Assembly: GCF_004402705.1 (NCBI RefSeq) | Contig: NZ_SOFM01000049.1 | Location: 1-64,000, forward strand | Direction of reading: 5' to 3' | Source of the DNA: Cryobacterium mannosilyticum | GTDB lineage: Bacteria; Actinomycetota; Actinomycetes; Actinomycetales; Microbacteriaceae | Length of the DNA: 64,000 nucleotides | Shown here: positions 16,124 to 24,627 of the stretch, one piece after another | Numbering within the stretch: position 1 is the first letter of the stretch | Layout of the letters: every line of letters begins with the position of its first letter | Notes under the pieces: generated by a model | Databases searched by the model: none | What the model was told of the DNA's origin: nothing | What the model saw: only the letters and a program-made list of their open reading frames with translations | Translations under genes and position numbers: made by a program

Positions 16124-16558
16124 ATGAGCGACCTCGATGTGCGCGAATTATTTCTGCGGGCAATCACGGACAACGACCCGGAGGCCATGCGCGAGGGCCT
16201 CCAGCGTTTGTTCGGTCTCACCGGGGAGGGGCTCTCACCGGACGCTGAGTTTCGGCTTCGTGACGAAAACTACGTGATGGAGATGCCGCAGTCGGGGGAG
16301 CGCATCCGTGGACGTGAGGCCATGCGGGCAATGCAGGAGGCTTTTCCTGTTCCCCCCTCGATCACCCTGCGCCGAGTCGTGGGGTCGGGGCAAATCTGGG
16401 TCGTCGAGGGGATGAACGACTATGCCGGGGACGTGTGGCACGTGGTGGTCATCCTGGAGTTCGGAGCGGACGGGTCGATCATCCGCGATACCCGTTATTA
16501 CACGCAAAAGTCGGAGGCACCCGGATGGCGGGCCGACTGGGTGGAGCCCATCGACTAG
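16124..16558 (+). CDS. SnoaL-like / nuclear transport factor 2 family protein
   Basis: A 144-residue NTF2-fold protein. The N-terminal helix (VRELFLRAITDNDPEAM), the segment FRLRDENYVMEMPQSGERIRG and the later strand WHVVVILEFGADGSI with DTRYY match the family. Members are small isomerases, cyclases or binding proteins; no substrate can be given. GGGAGG lies four bases before the ATG at 16124, which fixes the start; the frame is open further upstream without similarity. Confidence 0.7.
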   Translation: MSDLDVRELFLRAITDNDPEAMREGLQRLFGLTGEGLSPDAEFRLRDENYVMEMPQSGERIRGREAMRAMQEAFPVPPSITLRRVVGSGQIWVVEGMNDYAGDVWHVVVILEFGADGSIIRDTRYYTQKSEAPGWRADWVEPID

Positions 16559-16596
16559 ACGACTCTGCTCAGGGCAAGGCTCCGCGAACGAGCGAC

Positions 16597-16614
16597 ATGC
16601 CCATGTACGGGCAT
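16597..16614. terminator. Short hairpin after the SnoaL-like gene
   Basis: ATGCCC and GGGCAT form a perfect six-base stem with a six-base loop, 39 bases after the stop codon and followed by an AT-rich stretch. A weak terminator candidate. Confidence 0.3.
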
Positions 16615-16721
16615 TAAATGACCGGAAAGTGTGGAACGGTCAGCTGGAACGGGCAGCGTTGCTTGAGATACCCTTTGGCGTCCGCATAACGGCAAATCTC
16701 ACCGCCCTCGTTTGACGTCTG

Positions 16722-16748
16722 TACTAAACGGAACCCCAACGGGGATTC
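16722..16748 (+). repeat. Short quasi-palindromic repeat, copy A
   Basis: Contains GGAACCCCAACGGGGATTC, a variant of the recurring element whose right half reads GAACCC-YAAC-GGGA. It lies directly upstream of the methyltransferase promoter. Confidence 0.5.
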
Positions 16749-16751
16749 TCT

Positions 16752-16757
16752 TAGACT
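16752..16757 (+). promoter_or_regulatory. Leaderless -10 box for the methyltransferase gene
   Basis: TAGACT with seven bases to the GTG start at 16765 and no ribosome site. The box begins four bases after repeat copy A. Confidence 0.45.
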
Positions 16758-16764
16758 CGATCCC

Positions 16765-17394
16765 GTGACTGGCAATGTGGTTCGAGAGGCGTATGCCGAT
16801 CGAGCCGAGGAGTACGCGGCGCTGCTCGGATCGATGGCGAATACGCACGAATCGGATCAGCGGCTGGTCGCCAAGTGGGCGAGCGGCCTGCGTGGGCCGG
16901 TAATCGATGCGGGATGCGGTCCTGGGCATTGGACGGATTTCCTCAGGAAGCTCGGTGTCGAGGCGGAGGGCGTCGATCAGGTTCAACAATTTATCGGACG
17001 AGCGAAAGCACGATTTCCGGCGGTCCCATTCCGAATCGGCTCACTTGGCGATCTCGACGTCCCAGACGGGTGCGCAGTGGCAGTTCTTGCTTGGTACTCC
17101 GTCATCCACCTTGCCCCCGATGAGTTGACATCGGTCTTGCGTGAGTTCGCTCGATGCATTGCACCTGGCGGCAGTCTCCTCGTCGGCTTCTTCGAGGGCG
17201 ACGCCGTTGTGCCGTTTCCGCACGCCGTCACCACCGCGTATTTCTGGCCCGTCGGCGAGATGAGCGCACAGCTCGAGACCGCAGGATTCAAGGTTCACGA
17301 GGTGCACACTCGAACCGATCCGGGCAAGCGACCCCACGCCGCGATCATCGCCCGCCGAACCGACCCGTCAATCGCCTCCGTAGGTCTCGACTAG
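16765..17394 (+). CDS. Class I SAM-dependent methyltransferase
   Basis: A 209-residue Rossmann methyltransferase. Motif I is VIDAGCGPGHWTDFL and the Asp of motif II follows in EAEGVDQVQ. AVLAWYSVIHLAPDEL is motif IV-like, and LREFARCIAPGGSLLVGFFEG is the post-III strand. It resembles Methyltransf_25/11 small-molecule enzymes; the acceptor is unknown. The GTG start and nearby -10 box suggest a leaderless mRNA. Confidence 0.8.
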   Translation: MTGNVVREAYADRAEEYAALLGSMANTHESDQRLVAKWASGLRGPVIDAGCGPGHWTDFLRKLGVEAEGVDQVQQFIGRAKARFPAVPFRIGSLGDLDVPDGCAVAVLAWYSVIHLAPDELTSVLREFARCIAPGGSLLVGFFEGDAVVPFPHAVTTAYFWPVGEMSAQLETAGFKVHEVHTRTDPGKRPHAAIIARRTDPSIASVGLD

Positions 17395-17554
17395 CGGGAA
17401 ACTCCGATTCCGCATTGTCCACGGGATGGGAAGCGTAGCCGTCAAAACGGACTGTTTCATGGACCAACCTTCTGCGGGGCGCCGAAGACAGCGCGCCCGC
17501 GTTGGGCCCCGCTCCGTGTGGAGCCACCGAAGTGGCGAGGCTCGGTGGGCTTGG

Positions 17555-18964
17555 TCAGTGGTTTGATGTCAGTGCCTGGCCGATGATGCGGGCTCCGTCG
17601 GCGAATGCGCCGGGGTTGGGGCCTGAGTAATTCAGTCTGATGAAGGGTCCGGTGGGTTCGGCGGGGAACCAGCTTGTGCCTGCGGCGATCATGACTCCGG
17701 CGGCTTCGCAGTCGGCGACCAGGCGGTCGAGGTCGGTTGCGTCGGGCAGTCGAGCCCAGAGATTGAGGCCGCCGGCGGGGACGGTGGCGATCTGGGCGTC
17801 GGGTGCGTGTGCTCGCAGGCTCGTGAGCAGGAGGTCGCGTCGTGCCCGCAGCTGGGGGCGGAGGTTGCGGAGGTGGGTCTGCCAGCCGGGTTGGGTGACG
17901 ACGTCGAGTGCTGCGGCCTGGAGGATCCCGCTGACGTACATCGATTCGGCCCCGCGGTCGGCGAGGATGCGCTCGCGGGCGGGCCCTCGGGCGATGATGG
18001 CCGCGATGCGCACGGAGGGCGAGACGCTCTTGGTGAGCGAACGCACGTAGACGACGTGTCCGGCGTCATCGCGAGCGGCTACAGGGCGCGGGTCTGTGTC
18101 GATGCCGAAGTCATGAGCCCAGTCGTCCTCGACCAGGAACGCGCCATGCGCGCGCACAACGTCCAGGATCTGGGTCGTGGCGGCATCCGACCACTGCGCA
18201 CCGGTGGGGTTGGCGTAAGTGGGTTGCGCGTAGAAAACGCGGGAGCCGGTTTCCTGAAATGCGCGGGCGAGTGCGTCTGGATCGGGGCCATTGGGCCCCG
18301 ACGGGACGGGGACGACCTCGACGCGAGCCTGGGCTGCGGCCTGAATCGCACCCCAGTAGGTCGGCGATTCCATCAGCAGCGGCTGTCTGGCGGTGACGAG
18401 GGCGCGAAAGATCGTGGCCAGACCGCTCTGGCTTCCGGGGAGCACAATGACATCGCTCGGCAGGGGCGGCGTCACCCCGACCGGCGTCGCGGCGCCGAGC
18501 TCGTGGGCGAACCAGGACTGTAACTCCCGAAGTCCCGCCACCGGTGAACGGGTCAGCGCTGCATCGCTGCGGGCCGCGCGGGCCAGCGCGGATCGGATCA
18601 ACCGCTCCGGCAGGAGTTCACGGTCGGGGTAGCCGGCGTGCAGCGCGATCGCGCCCTGCGGCGCTTCACGAAGTGCGGGACTCAGCGCGGAGAGGCGGTA
18701 CTCCGGGGAACGCATCGCCGCAGTCTGCCAGCCGTAATCGAGCGGGCGCGCGGTCCGCACCGCGCGAACAAACGTTCCCGCTCCGGGGCGCGTCTCGATG
18801 AGGCCGTGAGCCACGAGAGTGCGGAGGGCTTTCTGAACCGTCACCGGGCTCGCCCCATACTCCGCGACGAGCGCCCGACTGCTCGGTAGCCGCGCGCCGG
18901 GCGCGCTGCCCGCAATCCACTCACGCAGTGCGGCCACGATCCGAAAACTGCTATCGTTATCCAT
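17555..18964 (-). CDS. MocR-type GntR/aminotransferase regulator
   Basis: A 469-residue fusion of an N-terminal GntR winged helix (residues 1-68: LPSSRALVAEYGASPVTVQKALRTL, then GAGTFVR) with a fold-type I aminotransferase domain. The PLP lysine is in YVRSLTKSVSPSVRIA. Such MocR regulators sense PLP, GABA or amino compounds and usually control an adjacent, divergent gene. Here the divergent gene is an EamA transporter whose start codon overlaps this one head-to-head (CATG at 18962-18965). Confidence 0.85.
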   Translation of the reverse strand: MDNDSSFRIVAALREWIAGSAPGARLPSSRALVAEYGASPVTVQKALRTLVAHGLIETRPGAGTFVRAVRTARPLDYGWQTAAMRSPEYRLSALSPALREAPQGAIALHAGYPDRELLPERLIRSALARAARSDAALTRSPVAGLRELQSWFAHELGAATPVGVTPPLPSDVIVLPGSQSGLATIFRALVTARQPLLMESPTYWGAIQAAAQARVEVVPVPSGPNGPDPDALARAFQETGSRVFYAQPTYANPTGAQWSDAATTQILDVVRAHGAFLVEDDWAHDFGIDTDPRPVAARDDAGHVVYVRSLTKSVSPSVRIAAIIARGPARERILADRGAESMYVSGILQAAALDVVTQPGWQTHLRNLRPQLRARRDLLLTSLRAHAPDAQIATVPAGGLNLWARLPDATDLDRLVADCEAAGVMIAAGTSWFPAEPTGPFIRLNYSGPNPGAFADGARIIGQALTSNH

Positions 18965-19009
18965 GTTGGATCATAGTAGCGCTATCAAGAATGTGCCCGC
19001 ACCGCTATC
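18950..19009. promoter_or_regulatory. Candidate MocR direct-repeat operator
   Basis: GCTATC occurs three times (18950, 18981, 19004) across the overlapping divergent starts. The last two copies share the eight-mer CGCTATCA at a spacing of 23 bases. MocR regulators typically bind short direct repeats in the divergent control region. Confidence 0.4.
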
Positions 19010-20045
19010 ACCATCGCGGGCCGGCTTGGCGTGGGGGCTGCTCGGCGTTGCCGCGTTCTCCTTCACCGTTCCCTTCACCCGGGTGGCTGTCGAGGGCATG
19101 TCTCCGCTTTTCATCGGGTCCGGGCGCGCCGTTATCGCCGCGGTGCTCGCGGCGGCCGCCCTGGCCATCACCCGACAGCGTCTTCCTCGCGGCATCCAGT
19201 GGTCTCGCCTGGCCGTGGTCGCGGGCGGCGTGGTCATCGGCTTCCCCCTCCTGACATCGTTCGCTCTCACCACTGCCTCGGCCAGTCACGGTGCCGTCGT
19301 GATCGCCCTGCTCCCAGCCGCAACCGCCGTCATGGCCGTCATTCGTGGCACGGAACGTCCGCCCCTGCCCTTCTGGATCATGGCCACCGTCGGCGCGCTG
19401 GTGGCCGTGGCTTTCGCGTCCGCGCCAGGCGGCGGAATCGTTGGATTTCACTGGTCGGATCTGCTCCTTTTTGGCGCCGTGGCGGCCGCCGCCATCGGAT
19501 ACGCCGAAGGAGGCCTGCTCGCGAGAGAGATCGGGTCTTGGCAGACCGTGTCCTGGGCGCTGCTGCTGGCCTCGCCCTTGATGGTCACACTGACCGCGAT
19601 CGCCATCGTCGAACATCCCCCCACCGGCACGCCGAGCCAGTGGGCGGCCTTTGCGTACCTCGGAGCCGTGAGCATGTTCCTGGGCTTCTTCGCCTGGTAC
19701 CGCGGACTGGCAATTGGGCCCATGACCCAAGTCAGCCAGGTGCAACTTACCCAACCCGTCCTGAGTCTCCTCTGGGCGGCCGTGATCCTCCGCGAAGTGC
19801 TGACGTGGCAAACGATCATCGGCGGCATCGCCGTCATCCTCTGCGCCGGCATGGCTGTACGAACACGCCTCAACCGCGCCCCACCCACGCGCACCATCCA
19901 GCCCCCCGTAAACGAACCAGCACCGGTAAAGGTATTGCCGAGGACCGCTCGACGGAAAGTTGGACCGTCAGCGCCTCGGCACCCGGCCGAGGAAGGCCAC
20001 CAGGCGATCGCTTGCGGAGGAGTTGCTGGGAACGTCGACCGGTGA
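18963..20045 (+). CDS. EamA/DMT superfamily transporter
   Basis: A 360-residue protein with ten hydrophobic segments in two EamA repeats (about residues 20-150 and 165-305). PFTRVAVEGMSPLFIGSGRAV and GFFAWYRGLAIGPMTQVSQVQ are typical of drug/metabolite transporters. It likely exports a small metabolite sensed by the divergent MocR protein. The last 50 or so residues are polar and not part of the fold. Their coding sequence runs 78 bases into the 3' end of the convergent DinB-like gene, suggesting loss of an earlier stop. The real start may be the ATG at 18963 or a later codon, since the first ATG overlaps the MocR start. Confidence 0.8.
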   Translation: MLDHSSAIKNVPAPLSPSRAGLAWGLLGVAAFSFTVPFTRVAVEGMSPLFIGSGRAVIAAVLAAAALAITRQRLPRGIQWSRLAVVAGGVVIGFPLLTSFALTTASASHGAVVIALLPAATAVMAVIRGTERPPLPFWIMATVGALVAVAFASAPGGGIVGFHWSDLLLFGAVAAAAIGYAEGGLLAREIGSWQTVSWALLLASPLMVTLTAIAIVEHPPTGTPSQWAAFAYLGAVSMFLGFFAWYRGLAIGPMTQVSQVQLTQPVLSLLWAAVILREVLTWQTIIGGIAVILCAGMAVRTRLNRAPPTRTIQPPVNEPAPVKVLPRTARRKVGPSAPRHPAEEGHQAIACGGVAGNVDR

Positions 20046-20495
20046 AGCGAAGTTCTCTCCCCGCGCGCTGGCGTCGAGGGCGGCTGAGACCAGCGCGAGC
20101 ACGTCCTCGGCCAGCGACTCCGGGATCCGGTGGGCGCGGTCGCGGGCCAGTCCGATATCCCAGCCGTGCGTCGTCAACTCCACCGCGCCGGCCAGCGCTG
20201 CATTCTCGACCGCCGTCACATCGGTCGCGACCGAGAATGCGTGCCCCAGTACTGTTAACCGCTCGTCCATCAGCGCGAGGGGGCCCTGATCGTTGGCCCG
20301 TGGCGTCTGCGGAAGGACGAGGGTTCCAGTGTCGAGCAGTCCGATGAGAGTGTCAATGACGTCGGCGAGATGCAGGACGACTCTTCCCGCATCCCAGCCT
20401 TCACACGGCGTCGGTCGTTGGAGATCGTCGTACGTCAACTCAGAGAGGACGCCACGCGCGTAGTCGGTTGCCCGGCCGAACAGTTCGGTGTTCAT
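19968..20495 (-). CDS. TIGR03086/DinB-like metal-binding protein (mycothiol-dependent isomerase N-domain)
   Basis: A 175-residue four-helix-bundle protein of the maleylpyruvate isomerase N-terminal/DinB superfamily. PTPCEGWDAGRVVLHLADVI is the signature of the TIGR03086 group, with a metal-binding His (VLHLAD) and a second in LTTHGWDIGLA. Related proteins are mycothiol-dependent S-transferases or isomerases. The ATG overlaps the stop of the ArsR-SRPBCC gene by four bases, so it is translated from the same mRNA. Its 3' end overlaps the EamA gene. Confidence 0.75.
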   Translation of the reverse strand: MNTELFGRATDYARGVLSELTYDDLQRPTPCEGWDAGRVVLHLADVIDTLIGLLDTGTLVLPQTPRANDQGPLALMDERLTVLGHAFSVATDVTAVENAALAGAVELTTHGWDIGLARDRAHRIPESLAEDVLALVSAALDASARGENFASPVDVPSNSSASDRLVAFLGRVPRR

Positions 20496-21307
20496 GCGCG
20501 CGACCCCTCCGGCATGCTCCAGGGCGCCGTCGGCAGAACATCGCCGGTCTCCAGCAGGGACTTGAGGTGGGCAAGCACGGCAGGCCAGCCGCGCGAGATC
20601 CCGTGCAGCATGTCGGTGTTCGGGAGGTTCTCATGGGTCACGGTCAGCCGGACGATGGCGTCGTGGGGTTCGACGAGGAAGGTGACGACGGACGGTCCGT
20701 TCGTCCGCTGGTCTTCGGAGTCTTCGAAGGTGATCACGAGCCGGGTGGGTGGCTCGGCCTCAAGCACAGTGCCGGTCACGTCAATGACGCCGGAGCCATC
20801 CACTCGTCGATGTTCCCAGGCGGAACCAGGTTGCCAGTCGGACACGTTGGCGTGTCCCCAATAGCGGGCGGTCAGGTCGGCGTCGGTCAGGGCCCGCCAG
20901 ACATCTTCGCTGCTCGCACGGATATAGGTGACGTAGACATACGTCGGCACTGATGCCCTGCTGTCTGTCATTGCATACTCCTCTGCTCGGTGCTTGATGG
21001 CGCTGATCGTGGCCAGTCGGGGTGCGTCGTATGCCGCGATCCAGCGCTCGCCGATCTCATGGATCGGTGCGGGGTTGAGGTAGTGCAGGCGCTCTCGCCC
21101 TTGCCGCACCACGTAGACGAGGTTTGCCTCGGCGAGGAGGTCGAGATGCTGCGTTGCCGACTGGCGGGCCATCTCGAGGCTTCCGCAGAGCTCAGACAGG
21201 GTCTGCCCGTTCCGGAGCCGCAGGCGATCGAGCAGGGCGCGCCTGGTCGGGTTGGCCAACGCTTTGAACACCGGACCCAGCGCCTCGTCAGTCACGTCCA
21301 CCATCAT
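20492..21307 (-). CDS. ArsR-SRPBCC (AHSA1) fusion protein
   Basis: About 271 residues. Residues 1-105 are an ArsR winged helix: FKALANPTRRALLDRLRLR, then LSELCGSLEMARQSATQHLDLLAEANLV. Residues 115-245 are an AHSA1/SRPBCC ligand-binding domain: VYVTYIRASSEDVWRALTDADLTARYWG. In many actinobacteria these are two neighbouring genes; here they are one frame. A plausible reading is a one-component regulator whose SRPBCC cavity binds the effector. Starts at 21307 or 21304 fit the family; the frame extends upstream to 21373 without similarity. A dyad covering the start codon suggests autoregulation. Confidence 0.75.
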   Translation of the reverse strand: MMVDVTDEALGPVFKALANPTRRALLDRLRLRNGQTLSELCGSLEMARQSATQHLDLLAEANLVYVVRQGRERLHYLNPAPIHEIGERWIAAYDAPRLATISAIKHRAEEYAMTDSRASVPTYVYVTYIRASSEDVWRALTDADLTARYWGHANVSDWQPGSAWEHRRVDGSGVIDVTGTVLEAEPPTRLVITFEDSEDQRTNGPSVVTFLVEPHDAIVRLTVTHENLPNTDMLHGISRGWPAVLAHLKSLLETGDVLPTAPWSMPEGSRA

Positions 21308-21328
21308 GCAGGCAAATACCTGCGTATG
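21305..21328. promoter_or_regulatory. Dyad over the start of the ArsR-SRPBCC gene
   Basis: CATGCAGG, six bases, then CCTGCGTATG. The GCAGG/CCTGC core pairs perfectly and the flanking CAT/ATG extends it. It overlaps the start codon at 21307, a good position for an autorepressor. Confidence 0.5.
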
Positions 21329-21448
21329 CAAGTGCGGCGGCCCGCAGATCTCGTCGAAAAGCCGGGCGAACACTGGACGACTCGATCAGGCCCTGCCCGA
21401 ACCGCCACCTTGATGTCCGCACAAACCTGTTGAGCAGGAGGTGTTGAG

Positions 21449-21454
21449 TACAGT
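21449..21454 (+). promoter_or_regulatory. Leaderless -10 box for the alpha/beta hydrolase
   Basis: TACAGT, six bases, ATG. The identical box and spacing occur before ogt (62893-62898, minus strand). Confidence 0.45.
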
Positions 21455-21460
21455 GTTGTC

Positions 21461-22210
21461 ATGGTGGCTGGCGAACCGAAACGTACTGACCTTTGGTTTG
21501 CGCGGCGTGGAACCGGTGAAACGCTTGTGTTGCTGCACCCGGGAGGTGCTGATTCTCGCGTCTTCGACCCGCTGATAACCGAGCTCGACGACACCTACGT
21601 CTGCTTCACTCCGGATCATCGCGCTCATGGGCGCACGGGGGATGTTGCCGGGCCGCTGAGCTTTGAGGCCATGGCGGCCGACACGATCGCTTTCCTGGAG
21701 CGCTCCGTCGATACGCCGGTGCATCTTCTCGGCTACAGCGACGGGGCGATTGTCGCACTTTACGTTGCACTGGCCCGGCCGGATCTGGTCCGGACCCTGG
21801 TTTTCATCGCCGCGGTCTTTCATCGCGAGGGCTGGTTGCCGGGCGTGCTCGACGGCGAGGCGCCAGATTCCATGGGAGATTCCTATGGAGAAGTATCACC
21901 CGATGGAAGAGAGCATTGGCCTGTTGTCGTCGCGAAACTCGACCATCTTCACGCGGTATCACCCGCGCTGACCGTCGAGGACCTTGCGACGGTCACCATG
22001 CCCACACTCGTGATTCTGGGCGACGATGACGAGGTGCGGTTCGAGCATGCGGTCGCGATGTATCGTGCGCTTCCGGACGGTGAGCTTGCGGTCGCACCCC
22101 GTTCCACTCACGGACTCGTGGTTGAGAAACCGGCGTTGATCGCGCGGCTGATCCGCGACTTCCACGACACCCCCAGGACCAATGGATTCGCGCCAATCCG
22201 ACGGGCTTGA
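21461..22210 (+). CDS. Alpha/beta hydrolase
   Basis: A 249-residue alpha/beta hydrolase. LVLLHPGGADSRVFDPL forms the oxyanion region. The nucleophile Ser is in LLGYSDGAIVALYVA (G-x-S-x-G), the acid is in VILGDDDEVRF and the catalytic His in APRSTHGLVVEKP. It probably hydrolyses an ester or lactone in the cytoplasm; no signal peptide is present. A leaderless start is likely. Confidence 0.85.
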   Translation: MVAGEPKRTDLWFARRGTGETLVLLHPGGADSRVFDPLITELDDTYVCFTPDHRAHGRTGDVAGPLSFEAMAADTIAFLERSVDTPVHLLGYSDGAIVALYVALARPDLVRTLVFIAAVFHREGWLPGVLDGEAPDSMGDSYGEVSPDGREHWPVVVAKLDHLHAVSPALTVEDLATVTMPTLVILGDDDEVRFEHAVAMYRALPDGELAVAPRSTHGLVVEKPALIARLIRDFHDTPRTNGFAPIRRA

Positions 22211-22225
22211 GGACCTCGCCTGATT

Positions 22226-22325
22226 AGCCCGTAAGCCGGACCCCTATCGAGACGAATTCCTGCGCCACAGCGCGGTAGGCGGGCGCTGCGCATTCTGTTT
22301 CAGAAGGGAACCCCTAACGGGAACG
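22226..22325 (+). repeat. Composite intergenic repeat, copy 2 (two family members flanking a 47-bp core)
   Basis: The left end is CCCGTAAGCCGGACCCC (from 22228) and the right end GGGAACCCCTAACGGGAAC (22306-22324). CCCGT and ACGGG at the two ends are inverted and about 94 bases apart. The centre 22239-22285 is nearly identical to 15965-16011. Within it CAGCGC and GCGCTG can form a stem. The surrounding 22211-22514 region, about 300 bases between the hydrolase and the next minus-strand gene, holds no other recognisable feature. Confidence 0.65.
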
Positions 22326-22514
22326 CCTTGTCGGACATCAGGTCAGCCGGGAATCCCGTTGCAACGACCGGACTGGTTCAACAACCGCAGGACCGCATGG
22401 CTTAGCGCGGCCTGAGTCCTTGCGCGAGAACCAGACCCGCTTCTCGCGGCAGTCGACCAGGCGGGCTTTTCCAATGTCATCTCTGTGAGTCGCAGCGGTA
22501 AGGGGTGCTGTCCA

Positions 22515-23207
22515 TCAGGCGGAGGTGTCAAGACGGTCCGCACCTTGTGACACGGCTCGAGCCCAGTAGCGGTATCCGAATGCCGACGGATGGAAACCGT
22601 CTTCTGCGAAGAAGTCGGCGAGGTTGTCGGGCAAGGTGCTTGAAGTGACCCAGGTGACAGACGGCAGGGCCGCACATACCTCCTGGGAGACATGATCGAG
22701 CGCGATTGCCTGCTCAGCCAAGTACCGACGCAACGTCAGGGGCAACGAAGGAAACATGCGGAAGGGTGGGATCCCAACGACGGTGACTTCGCCGGCGCGG
22801 CTTGCAAGGTCATCAACGATGGCGGCAAGGTCTGCGCCCCATTGTTCGGAGGTCCGTCCCGCTAGAACGTCGTTGGCGCCGGCGAGTAGGACTGCGCGAT
22901 CAAGTGACTCTTCCAATTGTGGCAGCAGTCTGTGGCGGATTCTGCGAGCAGTAGCGCCGTGCTGCCCGAGAACGTGCCATGTGACAAATCGGCTTGAACT
23001 AGCCGCGAATTCGCGAGCTAACGCCGCTGCGAAACCCTCGTCGTGGCTGGCAACGCCGCAACCTGCAGCCGTTGATTCACCCACTACTGCGAGTCGGAAG
23101 GGTGCATTTGCTTGGTCGCCAGCGACTCCGAAAGTCGGGCCGGACGCCTCGGGAAGTAACTTCATGTTCGATCCAGCCCGCTGTTTTTGCAGCATGACTA
23201 AGGGCAT
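22515..23207 (-). CDS. SGNH/GDSL hydrolase family protein
   Basis: About 230 residues. RLAVVGESTAAGCGVASHDEGF is block I (GES in place of GDS), LLAGANDVLAG is block III and EDGFHPSAFGYRYWA supplies the C-terminal Asp/His. The short hydrophobic N-terminus (LMPLVMLQ) may be a membrane anchor. ATG 23207 is preferred since it starts this segment, 11 bases after the upstream gene; ATG 23195 and 23165 are alternatives. None has a clear ribosome site. The frame is open much further upstream but there it runs antisense-free through the 3' part of the FAD oxidoreductase gene in a different frame, so that part is not counted. Confidence 0.75.
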   Translation of the reverse strand: MPLVMLQKQRAGSNMKLLPEASGPTFGVAGDQANAPFRLAVVGESTAAGCGVASHDEGFAAALAREFAASSSRFVTWHVLGQHGATARRIRHRLLPQLEESLDRAVLLAGANDVLAGRTSEQWGADLAAIVDDLASRAGEVTVVGIPPFRMFPSLPLTLRRYLAEQAIALDHVSQEVCAALPSVTWVTSSTLPDNLADFFAEDGFHPSAFGYRYWARAVSQGADRLDTSA

Positions 23208-23218
23208 CAGCAAGGGGT

Positions 23219-24445
23219 TCAACGGCCGTCTTCCATTCCAAGGCCGAAGTGAACGCTTGCGGCAGCGGCACGCGAACCACCGGGCGCAGGAACCGTCCAG
23301 TACGAACCTGGTGAAGTGCGTTCCTTCTGGATTCCCGAAATGACCCCGACGCAGATGCGTTCCTTCACCCACGCTCCCGCACGGCCGGACAGCTGGAATC
23401 TCTTTGGAACGTCGTCCTTGCCCACGTGTTGAATGAATCCACTGCGTCGTCCGAGGCTGAGGCATCGAATGAAGAAACCGATGGACAGCGCGGTGTGCGG
23501 CTGAGAGCGAAGGTAAGCCAACGCGGTGACTGCGGCATGGCCGCCCATAGGAGCAGCTACGGCGCACCCCATCCGCAGATGCTTCCCCGCGCCGCCTCGC
23601 ACGCTCACGGAGTCGCCGGCTCCGATGATGTTGGGATACTCCTGGTGCTGCAGAGTTTCCGTAACCAGCAGCCTCCCCGCGGCGTCCACAGCCAGAGCGC
23701 TCTTTCGCGCAAGCGCCGGCACCGTGAAGGACCCAGCCCAGATCGTCAGGTCGCTCCGAATCCTCTGCCCGCCTTCAAGTTCCACGAAGTTCACGCCCAC
23801 GTGAACAACGCGCTCGTTCTCGGTGACCTGTACGTTGAGGAACGCCAATTCCCTCTTGACGTACTTCCGGCCTCGTTGCGGCAGCGAACTCAGCAACTGT
23901 CCCGCTGACAGAAGTCTTATGTCCATCTGAGGGTTTTCTTCCGAAAGCTCCGATGCCACCTCCACTCCAGTGGCCCCGCCGCCGACGATAACGATCCGAT
24001 CGCGCGGTCCGAGTTTCCGAACCGCTTCCCGCACCGCAAGAGCTCCATCGTGAGTTCCCACCGAATGGGAGAAGGCGCCTCCCGGGATCGACGGCGGAGC
24101 GCCGCTGCCGACGGCATAAATCAGGACGTCGTACGCCAGTTCGACTGAGTCCTCGGATGCTTCGATCACGATGCTGTTCCGTTGCGGCAGGATTCGGGCG
24201 ACTTCACCCACGATGACGTGGACGTCACGGTGGAGAACGTGGTCCAGGGGAATAGTGGCAGCGTCCGTGGTTCCGGCTGCCAGCTGGTGGAGTCGGATCC
24301 GGTCGATGAAAACCGCCCGCGGGTTGACCATCACTATGCTCACGCCGAGTCGTTCAGCCTCTGTGAGCGATGCTTGCAGGCGGTTGGCTGCCAACACGCC
24401 GGCATACCCGGCCCCGACAATCGCAACTGTTCTGGTGGTATTCAT
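23219..24445 (-). CDS. FAD-dependent NAD(P)H oxidoreductase (NDH-2-like)
   Basis: A 408-residue two-dinucleotide-binding flavoprotein. The FAD motif is VAIVGAGYAGVLAANRL near residue 7 and the NAD(P)H motif is IVIVGGGATGVEVASEL near residue 155. NIIGAGDSVSVRG is the second FAD contact (GD box). It resembles type II NADH dehydrogenases and related disulfide-reductase-fold enzymes. The long membrane-anchoring tail of respiratory NDH-2 is not obvious, so the electron acceptor is open. The ATG at 24445 has AAGGA upstream; the frame continues to 24547 without similarity. Confidence 0.8.
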   Translation of the reverse strand: MNTTRTVAIVGAGYAGVLAANRLQASLTEAERLGVSIVMVNPRAVFIDRIRLHQLAAGTTDAATIPLDHVLHRDVHVIVGEVARILPQRNSIVIEASEDSVELAYDVLIYAVGSGAPPSIPGGAFSHSVGTHDGALAVREAVRKLGPRDRIVIVGGGATGVEVASELSEENPQMDIRLLSAGQLLSSLPQRGRKYVKRELAFLNVQVTENERVVHVGVNFVELEGGQRIRSDLTIWAGSFTVPALARKSALAVDAAGRLLVTETLQHQEYPNIIGAGDSVSVRGGAGKHLRMGCAVAAPMGGHAAVTALAYLRSQPHTALSIGFFIRCLSLGRRSGFIQHVGKDDVPKRFQLSGRAGAWVKERICVGVISGIQKERTSPGSYWTVPAPGGSRAAAASVHFGLGMEDGR

Positions 24446-24627
24446 GTCGTCCTTGCTTTTTGGCGGCGGATGCCGGGATGGGCGGGGTAGTGAGAAGCAG
24501 ACCTCGCTCGCTGTTGATCTACTGGAAGAGCAGGAAATAGCCGACAAGGACTCGAAGTCCTGCGAGTAACACGGACCACGCGAGTGCCGGCGCGTGACCA
24601 GGGTCTAAGCGCCGACTGTCCCGGCCC

